Counted from the first letter of the stretch, positions 1 to 12,233 are shown. The stretch: 64,000 bases of DNA from Pseudomonadota bacterium (GCA_021821195.1 JAKACT010000002.1:248001-312000); one strand, 5' to 3'. A program made the numbers and translations. The notes: a model not told the origin generated them from the sequence alone.

Positions 1-629
1 CGCGCCCCGACGCGCGCCACATCCGCAGCGACGACGTGTACGCGCTGGGTGCGCTGTGCACTGCGCGCGGGGTGGAATTCAACGTCGAAGGCAACCCGTT
101 TGCACCGCCACGCACCGGTTATCCGGGCCTGCTGGCATTGTGCGAGGCGGTCCGGCCGGCGCAGGTCACCCTGGTACCCGATGGCGATGGCCAGCTGACC
201 TCCGACCACGGCTTTGACTTCGCCCGCGACGGCGAATCGCTGCGTCCGCTCATCGCCGCATTCAAGGCACTGGGCTGCCGGGTCAGCGTGTTCGTCGACG
301 TCGGCGATCCCGCCGTGGCACGGGCCGCCGCGGTGGGCGCAGACCGGGTCGAGCTGTATACCGGCCCCTATGCCGAGGCCTTCGCCGCCGGCGACGCCGA
401 TGCGGCGCTGCGCTTGGCTGCCGAGACCGCGCGCACCGCGCAAGCAGCCGGCCTGCAGGTCAACGCCGGCCACGACCTCAACCAGACCAATCTTGGCCGC
501 TTCCTCGCGGGCGTGCCCGGCGTCCGCGAGGTTTCGATCGGCCACGCGCTGGTTGGCGAAGCGCTGTACGCCGGCCTCGACGCGACCGTGCGCGCCTATC
601 GGCGCATCGTCGATTCGGTTCCCGCGTAG
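1..629 (+). CDS. pdxJ: Pyridoxine 5'-phosphate synthase, 3' part
   Basis: PdxJ condenses 1-deoxyxylulose 5-phosphate with 3-amino-2-oxopropyl phosphate to form pyridoxine 5'-phosphate, in the cytoplasm. The reading frame is already open at base 3 ([12 protein letters not shown]), which matches the HPRPDARHI segment of PdxJ, so the start codon lies left of the window. Family segments visible are [33 protein letters not shown] and the C-terminal [13 protein letters not shown] phosphate-binding region. About 208 residues are present of a usual 240-250. The gene converges on the exbD2 end and shares a terminator with it. The identification is secure; only the 5' end is missing. Confidence 0.95.
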   Translation, partial: RPDARHIRSDDVYALGALCTARGVEFNVEGNPFAPPRTGYPGLLALCEAVRPAQVTLVPDGDGQLTSDHGFDFARDGESLRPLIAAFKALGCRVSVFVDVGDPAVARAAAVGADRVELYTGPYAEAFAAGDADAALRLAAETARTAQAAGLQVNAGHDLNQTNLGRFLAGVPGVREVSIGHALVGEALYAGLDATVRAYRRIVDSVPA

Positions 630-650
630 CAGGGGCCCCCGGCCATAAAA

Positions 651-676
651 AAACGCCGCCCGGTTGGGCGGCGTTT
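651..676. terminator. Bidirectional terminator between pdxJ and exbD2
   Basis: A perfect 11-bp stem (AAACGCCGCCC / GGGCGGCGTTT) encloses a 4-base loop. Seven A residues on the left and TTT on the right give a U-tract in either direction. It lies 21 bases after the pdxJ stop and 40 bases beyond the end of exbD2, so it can stop both convergent genes. Confidence 0.9.
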
Positions 677-715
677 CGTCATCCACGACGTGCCCCGGAA
701 GCCGGGGCTGAATGT

Positions 716-1126
716 TTATTTCTGGACGAAGCCGATCTTGATCATGTCGGCGTTCTTCGCGGCTGCCAGCACCTGGGCCAGCACGCCGTATTCCGCCGAT
801 TCATTGGTGTCGATCTGCAGCTCCGGCTGGTTGCTCGGATCACGGGCGACTTCCTCGTCCATCATCCGCTGCAGCGCCGAAACGGCGACCGGCGAGTTGT
901 TCCAGAACACCTGGCCGGAGGCGTCGATCCGCAGTTCGATCGGATCCGGCGGCTCCTTCGGGTTTTCCGGCGGCTTTTCCGTCTTCTGCGGCAGATCCAC
1001 GTCCACCGGCACCGACTGGATCGGCATGGTCACCATGAAGATGATGAGCAGCACAAGCATCACGTCGATCAACGGGGTGACGTTGATGTCCGCCATGGCA
1101 CCTGCGCTGGCTTTGGCAAAGGCCAT
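716..1126 (-). CDS. exbD2: ExbD-family biopolymer transport protein (second ExbD)
   Basis: A 136-residue ExbD/TolR protein. The N-terminal motif [20 protein letters not shown] holds the single membrane helix and the conserved Asp used in proton-motive-force coupling; the rest is periplasmic. It is the last gene of the tonB-exbB-exbD1-exbD2 operon, 12 bases after exbD1. Xanthomonads are known to carry two exbD genes at this locus, with the second accessory for some substrates; a similar role here is inferred. It ends facing pdxJ across a shared terminator. Confidence 0.93.
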   Translation of the reverse strand: MAFAKASAGAMADINVTPLIDVMLVLLIIFMVTMPIQSVPVDVDLPQKTEKPPENPKEPPDPIELRIDASGQVFWNNSPVAVSALQRMMDEEVARDPSNQPELQIDTNESAEYGVLAQVLAAAKNADMIKIGFVQK

Positions 1127-1138
1127 CGTGCGTTCTCC

Positions 1139-1570
1139 TTACTGCCCTTTCTTCGGCGGCGTGGTGACGAAGCCGACCTTGGCCATGCCCTGCGCCTGCG
1201 CGATCTTCACGACTTCGTTGATCAGCCGGTACGGGGTGGTCTTGTCGCCACGGATCTGCACCGGCGGCTGCGGGGTCTTCTGGGCCTCGACCGACAGGCG
1301 GCTTTCGATCGCCTGCCGGGTCGCCGGCTCGTCGTTGAGGAAGAGCTCGCCCGCCTCGGTCACCGTGATGGTCACCGGCGGGATCGGCTGCTTCGTCTCT
1401 TCCTTCTTCTGGACCACCGCCTGCGGCAGCTGCACCTTGACCTTATGGTTCATCAGCGGCGTGGTGATCATGAAGATGATCAGCAGCACCAACATCACGT
1501 CCACCAGGGGCGTGACGTTGATCTCGGCCATCGGCGCGCCGTCTTCCTTGTTACCGACACTTGCTGCCAT
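1139..1570 (-). CDS. exbD1: ExbD-family biopolymer transport protein (first ExbD)
   Basis: A 143-residue ExbD protein with [20 protein letters not shown] (residues about 14-33), which carries the membrane helix and its conserved Asp. With ExbB it forms the inner-membrane motor that energises TonB for outer-membrane uptake of iron chelates, vitamins and carbohydrates. It sits 36 bases after exbB. Its transmembrane segment is nearly the same as in exbD2 while the periplasmic parts differ, as expected for ancient paralogues. Confidence 0.93.
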   Translation of the reverse strand: MAASVGNKEDGAPMAEINVTPLVDVMLVLLIIFMITTPLMNHKVKVQLPQAVVQKKEETKQPIPPVTITVTEAGELFLNDEPATRQAIESRLSVEAQKTPQPPVQIRGDKTTPYRLINEVVKIAQAQGMAKVGFVTTPPKKGQ

Positions 1571-1606
1571 GGTCAGGGGCCTCCGTCAGGTTCCAGTGGC
1601 CAACGA

Positions 1607-2365
1607 TCAGCGCTTGCCGGCCGCGTCGCCGACGCGAGCGCCGGTGGCGAAGAAGTCGTGCAGGTCGTGGGCGAAGGTGTCGAACTGGTTGTTGGTGATC
1701 CGGTTCGCGCGCACGAAGGCGTTGTACGCCAGCAGCGCCGGGATCGCCACGAACAGACCGATCGCGGTCATGATCAGCGCCTCGCCCACCGGGCCGGCCA
1801 CTGCCGAGATCGACGCATCGCCCGACGAACCGATCGCGATCAGCGCGTGGTAGATGCCCCACACGGTGCCGAGCAGGCCGACGAACGGGGCCGACGAACC
1901 GGTGGTGGCAAGCACGGTCAAGCCGGCTTCCAGGTTCAGCGACTCGCGGGTCACGGCCTGGCGCAGGGCGCGGTCCACGAACTCGGAGCGGTTCAGCGAC
2001 TCGGCCAGCTTGGAGCCGTCATGGCGCTGGTGGTGCGCGGCAGCCTGGGCGGCATCCAGCGCGATCTTGGAGAACGGCTCGGACTTCGGCTGTTCTTCCA
2101 TGTAGCGGATCGCGTCCTGGGCGTTGGTCGTCTCCCAGAAGGTGCTGACCACGCGTTCGGCGCGGCCGCGCAGGCGGATGTTCTTGATGAAGTTGATGAT
2201 GATCCAGTACCAGGACATCACCGACATGATGCTCAAGGTGAGGAACACGATCCAGCCGACTGCGTCGAAGTTCTGGATCAGGCTTTCAAAGCCCATCTGC
2301 TGGAGCGCGGCGGCGTTGTTGCCTCCGGCGGCGGCAGGTGCGGCGGCAGCAGTTTCTTGCAACAT
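1607..2365 (-). CDS. exbB: MotA/TolQ/ExbB proton channel protein
   Basis: A 252-residue ExbB with three predicted membrane helices: about residues 35-60, 148-180 (GLTVLATTGSSAPFVGLLGT) and 193-218 (VGEALIMTAIGLFVAIPALL). The last two form the conserved TolQ/ExbB/MotA proton-channel core. It pairs with the ExbD proteins to drive TonB. The gene lies 83 bases after the tonB stop and is clearly co-transcribed with the exbD pair. No disruption is visible. Confidence 0.95.
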   Translation of the reverse strand: MLQETAAAAPAAAGGNNAAALQQMGFESLIQNFDAVGWIVFLTLSIMSVMSWYWIIINFIKNIRLRGRAERVVSTFWETTNAQDAIRYMEEQPKSEPFSKIALDAAQAAAHHQRHDGSKLAESLNRSEFVDRALRQAVTRESLNLEAGLTVLATTGSSAPFVGLLGTVWGIYHALIAIGSSGDASISAVAGPVGEALIMTAIGLFVAIPALLAYNAFVRANRITNNQFDTFAHDLHDFFATGARVGDAAGKR

Positions 2366-2448
2366 ACGCTTACCCTTGGATGTCGTGGATGAAGTTGTTC
2401 AAAGAGAGGTGGAGCTTTTGCCTTGGAACGGGTGGTGCGGGACAACAG

Positions 2449-3120
<672 letters not shown>

Positions 3121-3205
3121 GCGCACGGCTCTGGTGTGGAGGGCCCCGATCACCTGGACCGGGGCGGGATTACGGTGCGACCTGATGGCCGCAGGAATCC
3201 CGTAG

Positions 3206-3234
3206 TTTATACCAGTTGACCCGACTTGTTCCAA
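3206..3234 (-). promoter_or_regulatory. Predicted sigma70 promoter of the tonB operon
   Basis: Read on the minus strand, TTGGAA and TATAAA are separated by exactly 17 bases. The predicted start is near 3199, giving an untranslated leader of about 80 bases before the tonB ATG at 3120. No clear Fur box was recognised. Confidence 0.6.
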
Positions 3235-3274
3235 GCCTTGTCTGTGGTGTAGGTCGAAAACTGCGTGGTGCGTC

Positions 3275-4381
3275 TCAACGCGCGAGGATGCGCTTGGCGT
3301 CTTCCGGCTTCTTGACGCCCTTCTCCAGCGCCAGCTTGGCCGCTGCCTTCGCCTCCGCCTTGCGCTCTGCATAGTCCAGCACCTTGGCGAGGTTGAGGTA
3401 GGCCTCGCCGTCGGCCGCCATCGGCGCCGCGCGCTTGTACAGCTCGATCGCCAGCGGGATCTTATCGTCCATGTAGGCGTTCTGAGCGAGGACCTGGTAG
3501 TCGCGGGAAAGGTCGGCGTCCTCCTTCAGGATGCCCTTGGCAAGCCCTTCCTCGATGACCGCCTGCGCTTCCGCCCAGTGCCCGGCATTCATGTAGCCGA
3601 CATACAGGGAGCGCAACTCGCGCGGTTCGGTTAGCATGCCGCGCTTGTAGGCATCCCCCAACAACGTGTTGGCCTCGTCGTATTTCTCACTGCTCTGCAG
3701 GACCGAGACGGTATTCATCAGCAGCCGCTTGTCGCCCGGGTTCTTGGCAAGCAGCCCCTTGTACACGGCCGCGGCTTCGTCAAAACGATCCATCGCCGCC
3801 AGGATGCCGCCGCGCAGCGACAGGTGGTCCGGCTTTTCCGACTTGCTTTCGAGCAGGAAACGGTCGAGCGTCGCCAGCGCCTCGGCGTACTTTTCCTCGC
3901 CGTAACGCACCGCTACCAGGTTGTACATGGCCGAAAAGTGGCTGTCGTTGTCGAGGCCGTCGGTGTCGATCGCCAGCTGGAAGTAATGCTCCGCTTTCGC
4001 CTGGTCGTCCATGCTCGCGGCGGCGTTGCCGGCCATCAGATAAGCAAAGGACTTGTCGTAGGCATTGGCTTTTTCCATGCCGGCGACTTCTTCGGCCTTG
4101 GCGATCAGCGCGGCCCATTGCTCCTTGTCGAACATGGCGCTCATTTCCTGCAAATGCTTGATCGCCTTGGGCGAAGCATTAGTCTGCGGCGACTTGCGGG
4201 TCGCGTTGGGATACAGCGCGGGCTTGGCCTGTTCCGCCTGCTTGCCCGCCGCGCGGCGACGCGCACGCTCCTCGCGCTGGCTCTGCGGCTGCGGATCCGC
4301 ATGGACCAACGGTGCCAACGTCGCCAACCCAAGGGCGATCGTGACGGCGATGAGGAGCGGATGGCGGGATTTGCTGGACAT
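3275..4381 (-). CDS. Periplasmic tetratricopeptide-repeat protein
   Basis: A 368-residue protein with a signal peptide (about residues 1-28, ending LVHA-DP), a Lys/Arg/Gln-rich linker, and repeated helical pairs typical of TPRs, for example AKAEHYFQLAIDTDG and AIELYKRAAPMAADGEAYLN. TPR arrays bind partner proteins. The gene lies directly upstream of the tonB promoter on the same strand, so a link with TonB-dependent transport is possible but not shown. The ATG at 4381 has GAGGG just upstream and is preferred over the ATG at 4393. The substrate or partner cannot be named. Confidence 0.75.
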   Translation of the reverse strand: MSSKSRHPLLIAVTIALGLATLAPLVHADPQPQSQREERARRRAAGKQAEQAKPALYPNATRKSPQTNASPKAIKHLQEMSAMFDKEQWAALIAKAEEVAGMEKANAYDKSFAYLMAGNAAASMDDQAKAEHYFQLAIDTDGLDNDSHFSAMYNLVAVRYGEEKYAEALATLDRFLLESKSEKPDHLSLRGGILAAMDRFDEAAAVYKGLLAKNPGDKRLLMNTVSVLQSSEKYDEANTLLGDAYKRGMLTEPRELRSLYVGYMNAGHWAEAQAVIEEGLAKGILKEDADLSRDYQVLAQNAYMDDKIPLAIELYKRAAPMAADGEAYLNLAKVLDYAERKAEAKAAAKLALEKGVKKPEDAKRILAR

Positions 4382-4481
4382 GGGAACCCTCATTGGAAAT
4401 GTAGGCGCTGCGAGTGGCGCGCCCAGGTGCGGAAACGTAGCAGAAAGTGGATTCGCCGGCCTGTGCCGGGGGTGCGCCAGG

Positions 4482-5294
4482 TCAACGGCAGCGTGGAGTT
4501 TGCCCCTTGCCGCGCGCCGCCTGCATGACCGGCGTCAACCCCGCCGCACGCGCCTGTAGTTCGCGCAGGCGGGAAGCGGGGTCGGGATGGGTGGACAGCC
4601 ACTGCGGTGGCCGGCCGCCGCCGGCCGCCGCCATGTTACGCCACAATGACACTGCGCCCTCGGGGTCGAAACCGGCCTTGGCCATGAGTTCCTGGCCCAC
4701 GACGTCGGCCTCGGACTCCTGGACGCGCGAATTCGGCAGCAGGAAGGCACCCTGCAGCAGCGCACCACCGAGTTGGCCGGTCGTCTGCTGCGCCGCCTCG
4801 CCATAGCGTGAACCGGCCAGCGCACCGGCCACGCCCAGCCCGGTTTGTGCATAGACCTGCCGGGTGATGCGTTCATCGTGGTGGCGGGCCATCACGTGGC
4901 CGATCTCGTGGGCGATCACCGCGGCCAACTGGTCCTGGTTGGTGGCGACCTTGAAGATCCCGGTGTAGACGCCGATCTTGCCGCCCGGCAGTGCCCAGGC
5001 GTTGGCTTCACTGTTGTCGAACAGCGCGTATTCCCAGCGCACGCCGCTCCACGGCGCCGGCAGCTGGGCGGTGACGGCGCGCACCACGCAGCCGACGTAG
5101 GCGTCCTGCGCCGCGTCGCGGCTCAGCGGCGTTGCTGCCTTGGCCTGCGCGAAGGCCTGCAGGCCCAGCTGGTCCAGCTGCGCCTGCGACACCGCGCCCA
5201 CGTATTGGGTGCGCCCGGTTGGCGAGGTGGTGGTGGCGCAGGCCGCCACCGACAGGGCGGTGGCAACGCCCAGTGCAAGGGCCTTGGCATTCAT
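4482..5294 (-). CDS. M48-family metalloprotease, lipoprotein
   Basis: A 270-residue protein with a lipobox (LSVAAC, Cys19) and an M48 peptidase domain. The zinc motif HEIGH lies at residues 129-133, and the ESEAD segment (about 193-197) should supply the third zinc ligand. The substrate-cleft segment EANAWALPGGKIGVYTG is also conserved. Relatives such as LoiP/YcaL and BepA act at the outer membrane in protein quality control; the same broad role is inferred. The single domain of 250-270 residues fits LoiP/YcaL better than BepA, which has an added TPR region. Confidence 0.85.
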   Translation of the reverse strand: MNAKALALGVATALSVAACATTTSPTGRTQYVGAVSQAQLDQLGLQAFAQAKAATPLSRDAAQDAYVGCVVRAVTAQLPAPWSGVRWEYALFDNSEANAWALPGGKIGVYTGIFKVATNQDQLAAVIAHEIGHVMARHHDERITRQVYAQTGLGVAGALAGSRYGEAAQQTTGQLGGALLQGAFLLPNSRVQESEADVVGQELMAKAGFDPEGAVSLWRNMAAAGGGRPPQWLSTHPDPASRLRELQARAAGLTPVMQAARGKGQTPRCR

Positions 5295-5370
5295 GTCGAT
5301 CTCCGATCAGGGCGCTGCCCGCCGTTGTAGGCTGGCGGGCCTGAACGCGGCGTCAATCCGGGGCGCCCGA

Positions 5371-7983
<2,613 letters not shown>

Positions 7984-9066
7984 TCAGGGGCCACTAATCC
8001 GACCATGTTCCACGTGGAACATCGCCACATCGACCCCGCCCGCGGCCAGTCCTGCTGGCGCTTCCGTGCCGGTGACCAGCACCTGCGCCCCGCTTCCTGC
8101 CAACACCTCCAGTAACCGGCGCTGGTGGTGGCGATCCAACTCGGAACCCAGGTCGTCCAATTGCAGGACCGGCCATCCGCCCTTGAGCGCAGCCAGATGT
8201 CCCGCTTGGCCTAGCAACAGCGCCAGCGCCAGCTGCTTGGTTTGCCCTCGCGACAACCCCTCGCGCCCGGGTAGGTCCCGCAGGGAAATCCTCAGGTCGG
8301 CGCGATGCGGCCCAAGCGAGGTATGGCCCAGCGCCAGGTCGCGCTCCCGCGACAGCAGCAGGGCATCCGCCAGCGACAACTCCTGCCGCTTCCATCCGGG
8401 CTGCAGCAGCAGCTCCACACCGCCTGCTGCCGGCAACAGGGTCGGCAGGAGCTGGGCGAGGCTAGGCCGTAGCCCAGCCACGTAGGCCTCCCGCAACAGC
8501 GTCAGCTCCTCCCCCGATTGCGCCAGCTCGTGTTCCCACGCGTCCAGCTGTGCACTGGCGCCGCCCGGCTGTCGCAACAGGGCGTTGCGCTGCTTGAGCG
8601 CACGCGCGTACCTGCGCCATTGCGGCATGAAGCCATGTTCCACGTGGAACAGCCCCCAATCGAGGTAGCGTCGCCGCACCTCGCTGCTGCCGTCGACCAG
8701 CGCATGGCTGCCGGGTTCGAAGGTGATCACGGCCAGTGCCTCGCACAGCTGCCCGAGCTGCCGTACATCTTCGCCATCCAACCGCGCCTCCCAGCTACCA
8801 CCGGCATGGCGCAACCCGGCCCGACGGGCCACGCCTTCGGCTTCCCACTCCACATAAGCCTGTAGCGCCGGTTCCCCCTGCCGGATCAACCCATCGCGAA
8901 CACGACCCCGGAAGCTGCGTCCGTGCGCCAGCAGGTGCAGTGCCTCAAGCACGCTGGTCTTGCCGCTGCCGTTGTCGCCGGTCAGCAGGTTGAAGCCGGG
9001 GCGCAGGGCGATTTCCGCCGAGTCGAAGCGGCGGAACGCCTCAACGCGAAGCAGGCGAATCAGCAT
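7984..9066 (-). CDS. recF: DNA replication and repair protein RecF
   Basis: A 360-residue RecF, an SMC-like ATPase that loads RecA onto gapped DNA with RecO and RecR. The Walker A motif GDNGSGKTS is at residues 30-38, and the C-terminal part has SRGQTKQLALALLLGQA (signature) and VLQLDDLGSELD (Walker B). Two 16-bp parS palindromes lie inside the coding sequence and are read as F-H-V-E-H both times, once at mid-gene and once in the last dozen codons. The gene follows dnaN after a 131-base gap that holds a third parS. Confidence 0.95.
   Translation of the reverse strand: MLIRLLRVEAFRRFDSAEIALRPGFNLLTGDNGSGKTSVLEALHLLAHGRSFRGRVRDGLIRQGEPALQAYVEWEAEGVARRAGLRHAGGSWEARLDGEDVRQLGQLCEALAVITFEPGSHALVDGSSEVRRRYLDWGLFHVEHGFMPQWRRYARALKQRNALLRQPGGASAQLDAWEHELAQSGEELTLLREAYVAGLRPSLAQLLPTLLPAAGGVELLLQPGWKRQELSLADALLLSRERDLALGHTSLGPHRADLRISLRDLPGREGLSRGQTKQLALALLLGQAGHLAALKGGWPVLQLDDLGSELDRHHQRRLLEVLAGSGAQVLVTGTEAPAGLAAGGVDVAMFHVEHGRISGP
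8006..8021. promoter_or_regulatory. parS centromere site 1
   Basis: The perfect palindrome TGTTCCACGTGGAACA matches the ParB-binding consensus TGTTNCACGTGNAACA. It lies within the last codons of recF, about 2.4 kb from the predicted oriC. ParB/Spo0J loads here to segregate the origin. Confidence 0.9.
8636..8651. promoter_or_regulatory. parS centromere site 2
   Basis: A second exact copy of TGTTCCACGTGGAACA, in the middle of recF, 630 bases from site 1. Here the coding sequence has been made to accommodate the ParB site. Confidence 0.9.
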
Positions 9067-9126
9067 CTTGGGATTTCACCGTGACACGAATGACGACGCC
9101 CGGACTGTGCCGGGCGTCGAGGCAGA

Positions 9127-9142
9127 TGTTCCACGTGGAACA
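9127..9142. promoter_or_regulatory. parS centromere site 3
   Basis: A third exact copy of TGTTCCACGTGGAACA, in the short recF-dnaN gap. Three identical 16-bp palindromes within 1.14 kb, next to oriC, are not a chance event. Confidence 0.9.
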
Positions 9143-9197
9143 CCTTTACCACTGCACCCGGCCAGCGGCCGGGTCTAGGCTGGTTGAACACGCCCGG

Positions 9198-10298
9198 TTA
9201 CAGGCGCAGCGGCATCACCACGTGGCGGGCGTGATGGCTACCAGCCCCGCGCACCAGCGCGGAAGAGTTGGCATCGCGCAACTGGATGACCACGAACTCG
9301 TCGCGCAGCGCGCCAAGCGCTTCCAGCAGATAGGTCACGTTGAAGCCGATGGCTAGCGAATCCACGTGGGTTTCCGCTTCCACCTCTTCCTGCGCCTCTT
9401 CCTGCTCCGGATTGTGGGCACTGATCTTGAGCAAGTTGGGCGAGACTTCGACGCGAACGCCGCGGTATTTCTCGTTGGACAGGATCGAGGCACGCTGCAG
9501 CGATGCGCGCAGCGCCTCGCGGTCGATCTTGACCTCGCGGTCGGCGCCAATCGGGATCACTGCTTCGTAATCCGGGAACTTGCCGTCGATCAGCTTGCTG
9601 GTGAAGGTCACGTCGTCGCGCTTGACCCGGATATGCCCCTTGCCCAGCTCCAGCTCGATCTGGCGGTCGCCGCCTTCAAGCAGGCGCTGCAGTTCCTGCA
9701 CGCCCTTGCGGGGGACGATGATCTGGCGCTTGCCAGCGTGTTCCTGTCCCAGGCTGGTTTCGCACAGCGCCAGGCGATGGCCGTCGGTGGCCACGCAGCG
9801 CAGGGTGTCATCGCGCAGGTCGAACAGCAGGCCGTTGAGGTAGTAGCGCACGTCCTGCTGCGCCATCGCGAACGCGGTGCGCTCCAGCAGTTCCTTCAAC
9901 GCCGCCTCGGGCACGCTGACCTGCTCGGTGGCGTCCACTTCGTCCAGCGAAGGGAAGTCATTGGCCGGCAAGGTCGCCAGGCTGAACCGGCTGCGCCCGG
10001 CTTGCACGGTGACCTTGTCGCCGCTATGGCTGATCGTGACCCGGCTGCCGTCCGGCAGGGCACGCACGATGTCGAAAAGCTTGCGGGCGGGGATGGTGAT
10101 CTCGCCGTCCTGGGCGTCCTCGACCGCGGTGCGCGCGACCATTTCGACTTCCAGGTCGGTACCGGTCAGGGCCAGCTGTCCGTCATTGACCCGGACCAGC
10201 AGGTTGGCCAGCACCGGCAGGGTATGCCGACGTTCGACCACGTTGACGACCTGCGCCAACGGCTTCAGCAGGACTTCGCGTTGCAGGGAAAACCGCAT
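9198..10298 (-). CDS. dnaN: DNA polymerase III beta subunit (sliding clamp)
   Basis: A 366-residue beta clamp, the ring that tethers DNA polymerase III to DNA. The N-terminus MRFSLQREVLLKPLAQVVNV, the central FPDYEAVIP and the C-terminal VMPLRL are typical, and the length matches the family. It lies downstream of dnaA across the probable oriC, 131 bases ahead of recF. No anomalies are visible. Confidence 0.97.
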   Translation of the reverse strand: MRFSLQREVLLKPLAQVVNVVERRHTLPVLANLLVRVNDGQLALTGTDLEVEMVARTAVEDAQDGEITIPARKLFDIVRALPDGSRVTISHSGDKVTVQAGRSRFSLATLPANDFPSLDEVDATEQVSVPEAALKELLERTAFAMAQQDVRYYLNGLLFDLRDDTLRCVATDGHRLALCETSLGQEHAGKRQIIVPRKGVQELQRLLEGGDRQIELELGKGHIRVKRDDVTFTSKLIDGKFPDYEAVIPIGADREVKIDREALRASLQRASILSNEKYRGVRVEVSPNLLKISAHNPEQEEAQEEVEAETHVDSLAIGFNVTYLLEALGALRDEFVVIQLRDANSSALVRGAGSHHARHVVMPLRL

Positions 10299-10555
10299 GT
10301 AAACCCCTCACCCTTTTGGCTGGTTCGAAAGCCTTGCCGGCTGGCAGGCCCTTGCTTCTTGAATATGGATAAATCTTTAAAGTCGGTGGTGCTGGAGTAG
10401 CGAAAAACCCGGGATATCTACTGTAACTTATTGTTTTTAAATTATTTTATGCAACCTGAAAGCTCTTGCATAAACCCCTTGGAAGTCTGGGACAAGCTGT
10501 GGATGGATTCTTGCAGTAGGTTTGATCCCCCGCTTATCCACAGCTTCTACCGCCG
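10299..10555. other. oriC: Predicted chromosomal origin oriC (dnaA-dnaN gap)
   Basis: This 257-base gap is the most AT-rich stretch of the replication block, with a core near 10420-10450 (TTATTGTTTTTAAATTATTT) that suits a DNA-unwinding element. Around it are a perfect DnaA box TTATCCACA (10534-10542), an 8/9 box on the opposite strand (10364-10372, TATGGATAA) and weaker matches at 10498-10506 and 10447-10455. In Xanthomonas campestris the origin has been placed in the dnaA-dnaN interval, which agrees. The exact melting site and box set are inferred. Confidence 0.75.
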
Positions 10556-11884
10556 TCATTCACTGAGTTTGCGAATCAACTTGTCCCAGTCTTCGTGGAG
10601 CTTCCCGTCGCTTTCCATCAGCGTGCGGATCTGCCGGCAGGCGTGCAGCACGGTGGTGTGGTCGCGGCCATCGAACGCCATGCCGATCTCCGGCAGGCTG
10701 TGTTCGGTCAGTTCCTTGGCCAACGCCATCGCCACCTGTCGCGGTCGCGCCAGCGACCGGGTGCGCTTCTTGCCCAGCATCTCCCGCAGCTGCAGACCGT
10801 AGTAGTCTGCCACGGCCTTCTGGATGTTGGCGATGCTGATGGCCTGCTGCTGCGCGCGCCACAGGTCACGTAGGGTTTCCTGGGCGAACTCCATGGTCAC
10901 CGGCCGTCCCAGCAGGCCGGCTTGGGCGGTCAGCTTGTTGATCGCGCCTTCCAGCTCGCGCACGTTGCTGCGCATCTTCTTGGCGATCAGCTGGGCCACT
11001 TCGTCCGGCAACACCGCGCCACGCTCGCGCGCCTTCGACAGCACGATTTGGGCGCGGGTCTCGAAGTCCGGCGGGTCGATCGCCACCGAAAGCCCCCAGC
11101 CCAGCCGCGACTTCAGCCGGGGCTCCAGGCCATCCACCTCGCGCGGGTAGCGGTCGCAGGTCATGATGATCTGCTGGCGGCCCTCGAACAGCGCGTTGAA
11201 AGTGTGGAAGAACTCCTCCTGCGTGCGGTCCTTGCCGGCGAAGAATTGGATGTCGTCGATCAGCAGCGCGTCGATCTTCTGGAACTGGCGCTTGAACTGG
11301 TCGGTGGTCTTTTCCTGCAGTGAGCGGAAGAACGCGTCATAGAACGTGTTCGAGCGCAGGTACAGCACCCGCGCGGCTGGGTTGAGCCGGCGCATCTCGT
11401 TGCCCGCCGCGAACATCAGGTGGGTCTTGCCGAGGCCGGTGCCGCCGTATAGCAGCAGCGGGTTGTGGGTGCGCTCGCCCGGCTTCTGCGCCGCGTGCCA
11501 AGCGGCAGCCCGGGCCAGCTGGTTGCTGCGGCCCTCGACGAAGTTGTCGAAGCTGTAATGCGGATCGACGTTGCCGTGGAAGGGCTCGACCACGGCGGTG
11601 GGTACGGCCCTGGCCGGCGCTGGCGGGTTCACCGGCGCGGCCGGCGCGCGCTTCGGGGCGCCGATGTCGACCACCACGTCGCCACTACCGTCGAAATGGC
11701 GGACCAGCTCGCGGATGCGTTCGAGGAAGCGGCTCTGGACCTCGTCGCGGACGAAGGCATTGGGCGCATACAGCACCAGCCCGCCGTCACGCCGGTCCGC
11801 CTGCAGCGGCTTGAGCCACATGCTCACCTCGTCCTGCGGGAGTTCTGTTTCAAGGCGTTGCAGGCAGGCGGGCCAGACGTGCAT
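10556..11884 (-). CDS. dnaA: Chromosomal replication initiator protein DnaA
   Basis: A 442-residue DnaA, which binds DnaA boxes and melts oriC as an ATP-dependent filament. Domain I is at the N-terminus ([16 protein letters not shown]), a variable linker follows, and the AAA+ domain has Walker [10 protein letters not shown] (about residue 148) and Walker B LLIDDIQF. The C-terminal DNA-binding domain carries [14 protein letters not shown]. The frame is open upstream to 12109, but that part lies over the rpmH promoter region and is not DnaA-like. The ATG at 11884 gives the usual length. Confidence 0.96.
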   Translation of the reverse strand: MHVWPACLQRLETELPQDEVSMWLKPLQADRRDGGLVLYAPNAFVRDEVQSRFLERIRELVRHFDGSGDVVVDIGAPKRAPAAPVNPPAPARAVPTAVVEPFHGNVDPHYSFDNFVEGRSNQLARAAAWHAAQKPGERTHNPLLLYGGTGLGKTHLMFAAGNEMRRLNPAARVLYLRSNTFYDAFFRSLQEKTTDQFKRQFQKIDALLIDDIQFFAGKDRTQEEFFHTFNALFEGRQQIIMTCDRYPREVDGLEPRLKSRLGWGLSVAIDPPDFETRAQIVLSKARERGAVLPDEVAQLIAKKMRSNVRELEGAINKLTAQAGLLGRPVTMEFAQETLRDLWRAQQQAISIANIQKAVADYYGLQLREMLGKKRTRSLARPRQVAMALAKELTEHSLPEIGMAFDGRDHTTVLHACRQIRTLMESDGKLHEDWDKLIRKLSE

Positions 11885-11938
11885 GGGGCGAGGGATCCAG
11901 GAAAAAGCGCGGGCGGCCGGACCGGGATGCCCGGCGGC

Positions 11939-11947
11939 TGTGGATAA
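11939..11947 (-). promoter_or_regulatory. DnaA box upstream of dnaA
   Basis: A perfect DnaA box (TTATCCACA on the minus strand) 55 bases upstream of the dnaA start, in the dnaA-rpmH gap. It is well placed for dnaA autoregulation and may add to origin function. Confidence 0.7.
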
Positions 11948-12023
11948 GATGGGAACTGGGCAGGTTACCACCGCGCCCGGATGCCGCCAAACTGCCGCCC
12001 CGGGCGCGCCAAGGCGGGTGGAC

Positions 12024-12052
12024 TTGCACGCGGCGTGCCAGCCCGCTATCAT
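12024..12052 (+). promoter_or_regulatory. Predicted sigma70 promoter of rpmH-rnpA-yidC
   Basis: TTGCAC and TATCAT are separated by 17 bases, and the predicted start lies about 35 bases before the rpmH ATG. The -10 matches 5 of 6 positions and the -35 matches 3 of 6. It would drive the rightward arm of the origin block. Confidence 0.55.
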
Positions 12053-12092
12053 TCCGATTCTTATTCTCTGAAACATAGCAAGCAGGCCCGCC

Positions 12093-12233
12093 ATGGCGAC
12101 CAAGCGCACCTACCAGCCCAGCAACCTCAAGCGCAAGCGTGATCACGGCTTCCGTGCCCGCATGGCGACTGCCGATGGCCGCAAGGTCCTGGCCCGTCGT
12201 CGTGCCAAGGGCCGTCGTCGCCTGACCGTCTGA
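12093..12233 (+). CDS. rpmH: 50S ribosomal protein L34
   Basis: A 46-residue, very basic protein beginning [20 protein letters not shown] and ending [12 protein letters not shown], which is unmistakable L34 of the large ribosomal subunit. It has the usual place next to dnaA and upstream of rnpA. Confidence 0.97.
   Translation: MATKRTYQPSNLKRKRDHGFRARMATADGRKVLARRRAKGRRRLTV

Noticed and set aside
3121-3372. N-terminal extension of tonB by 84 codons
   Set aside because: It overlaps the TPR gene and includes a good tonB promoter; the internal ATG gives normal TonB topology.
9361-9372. TCCACGTGGGTT inside dnaN as a fourth parS
   Set aside because: Only the core CACGTG and a few flanking bases match; the arms are broken, unlike the three perfect sites.
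11885-12109. N-terminal extension of dnaA by 75 codons
   Set aside because: It would cross the rpmH promoter and a DnaA box, and the extra sequence is not DnaA-like.
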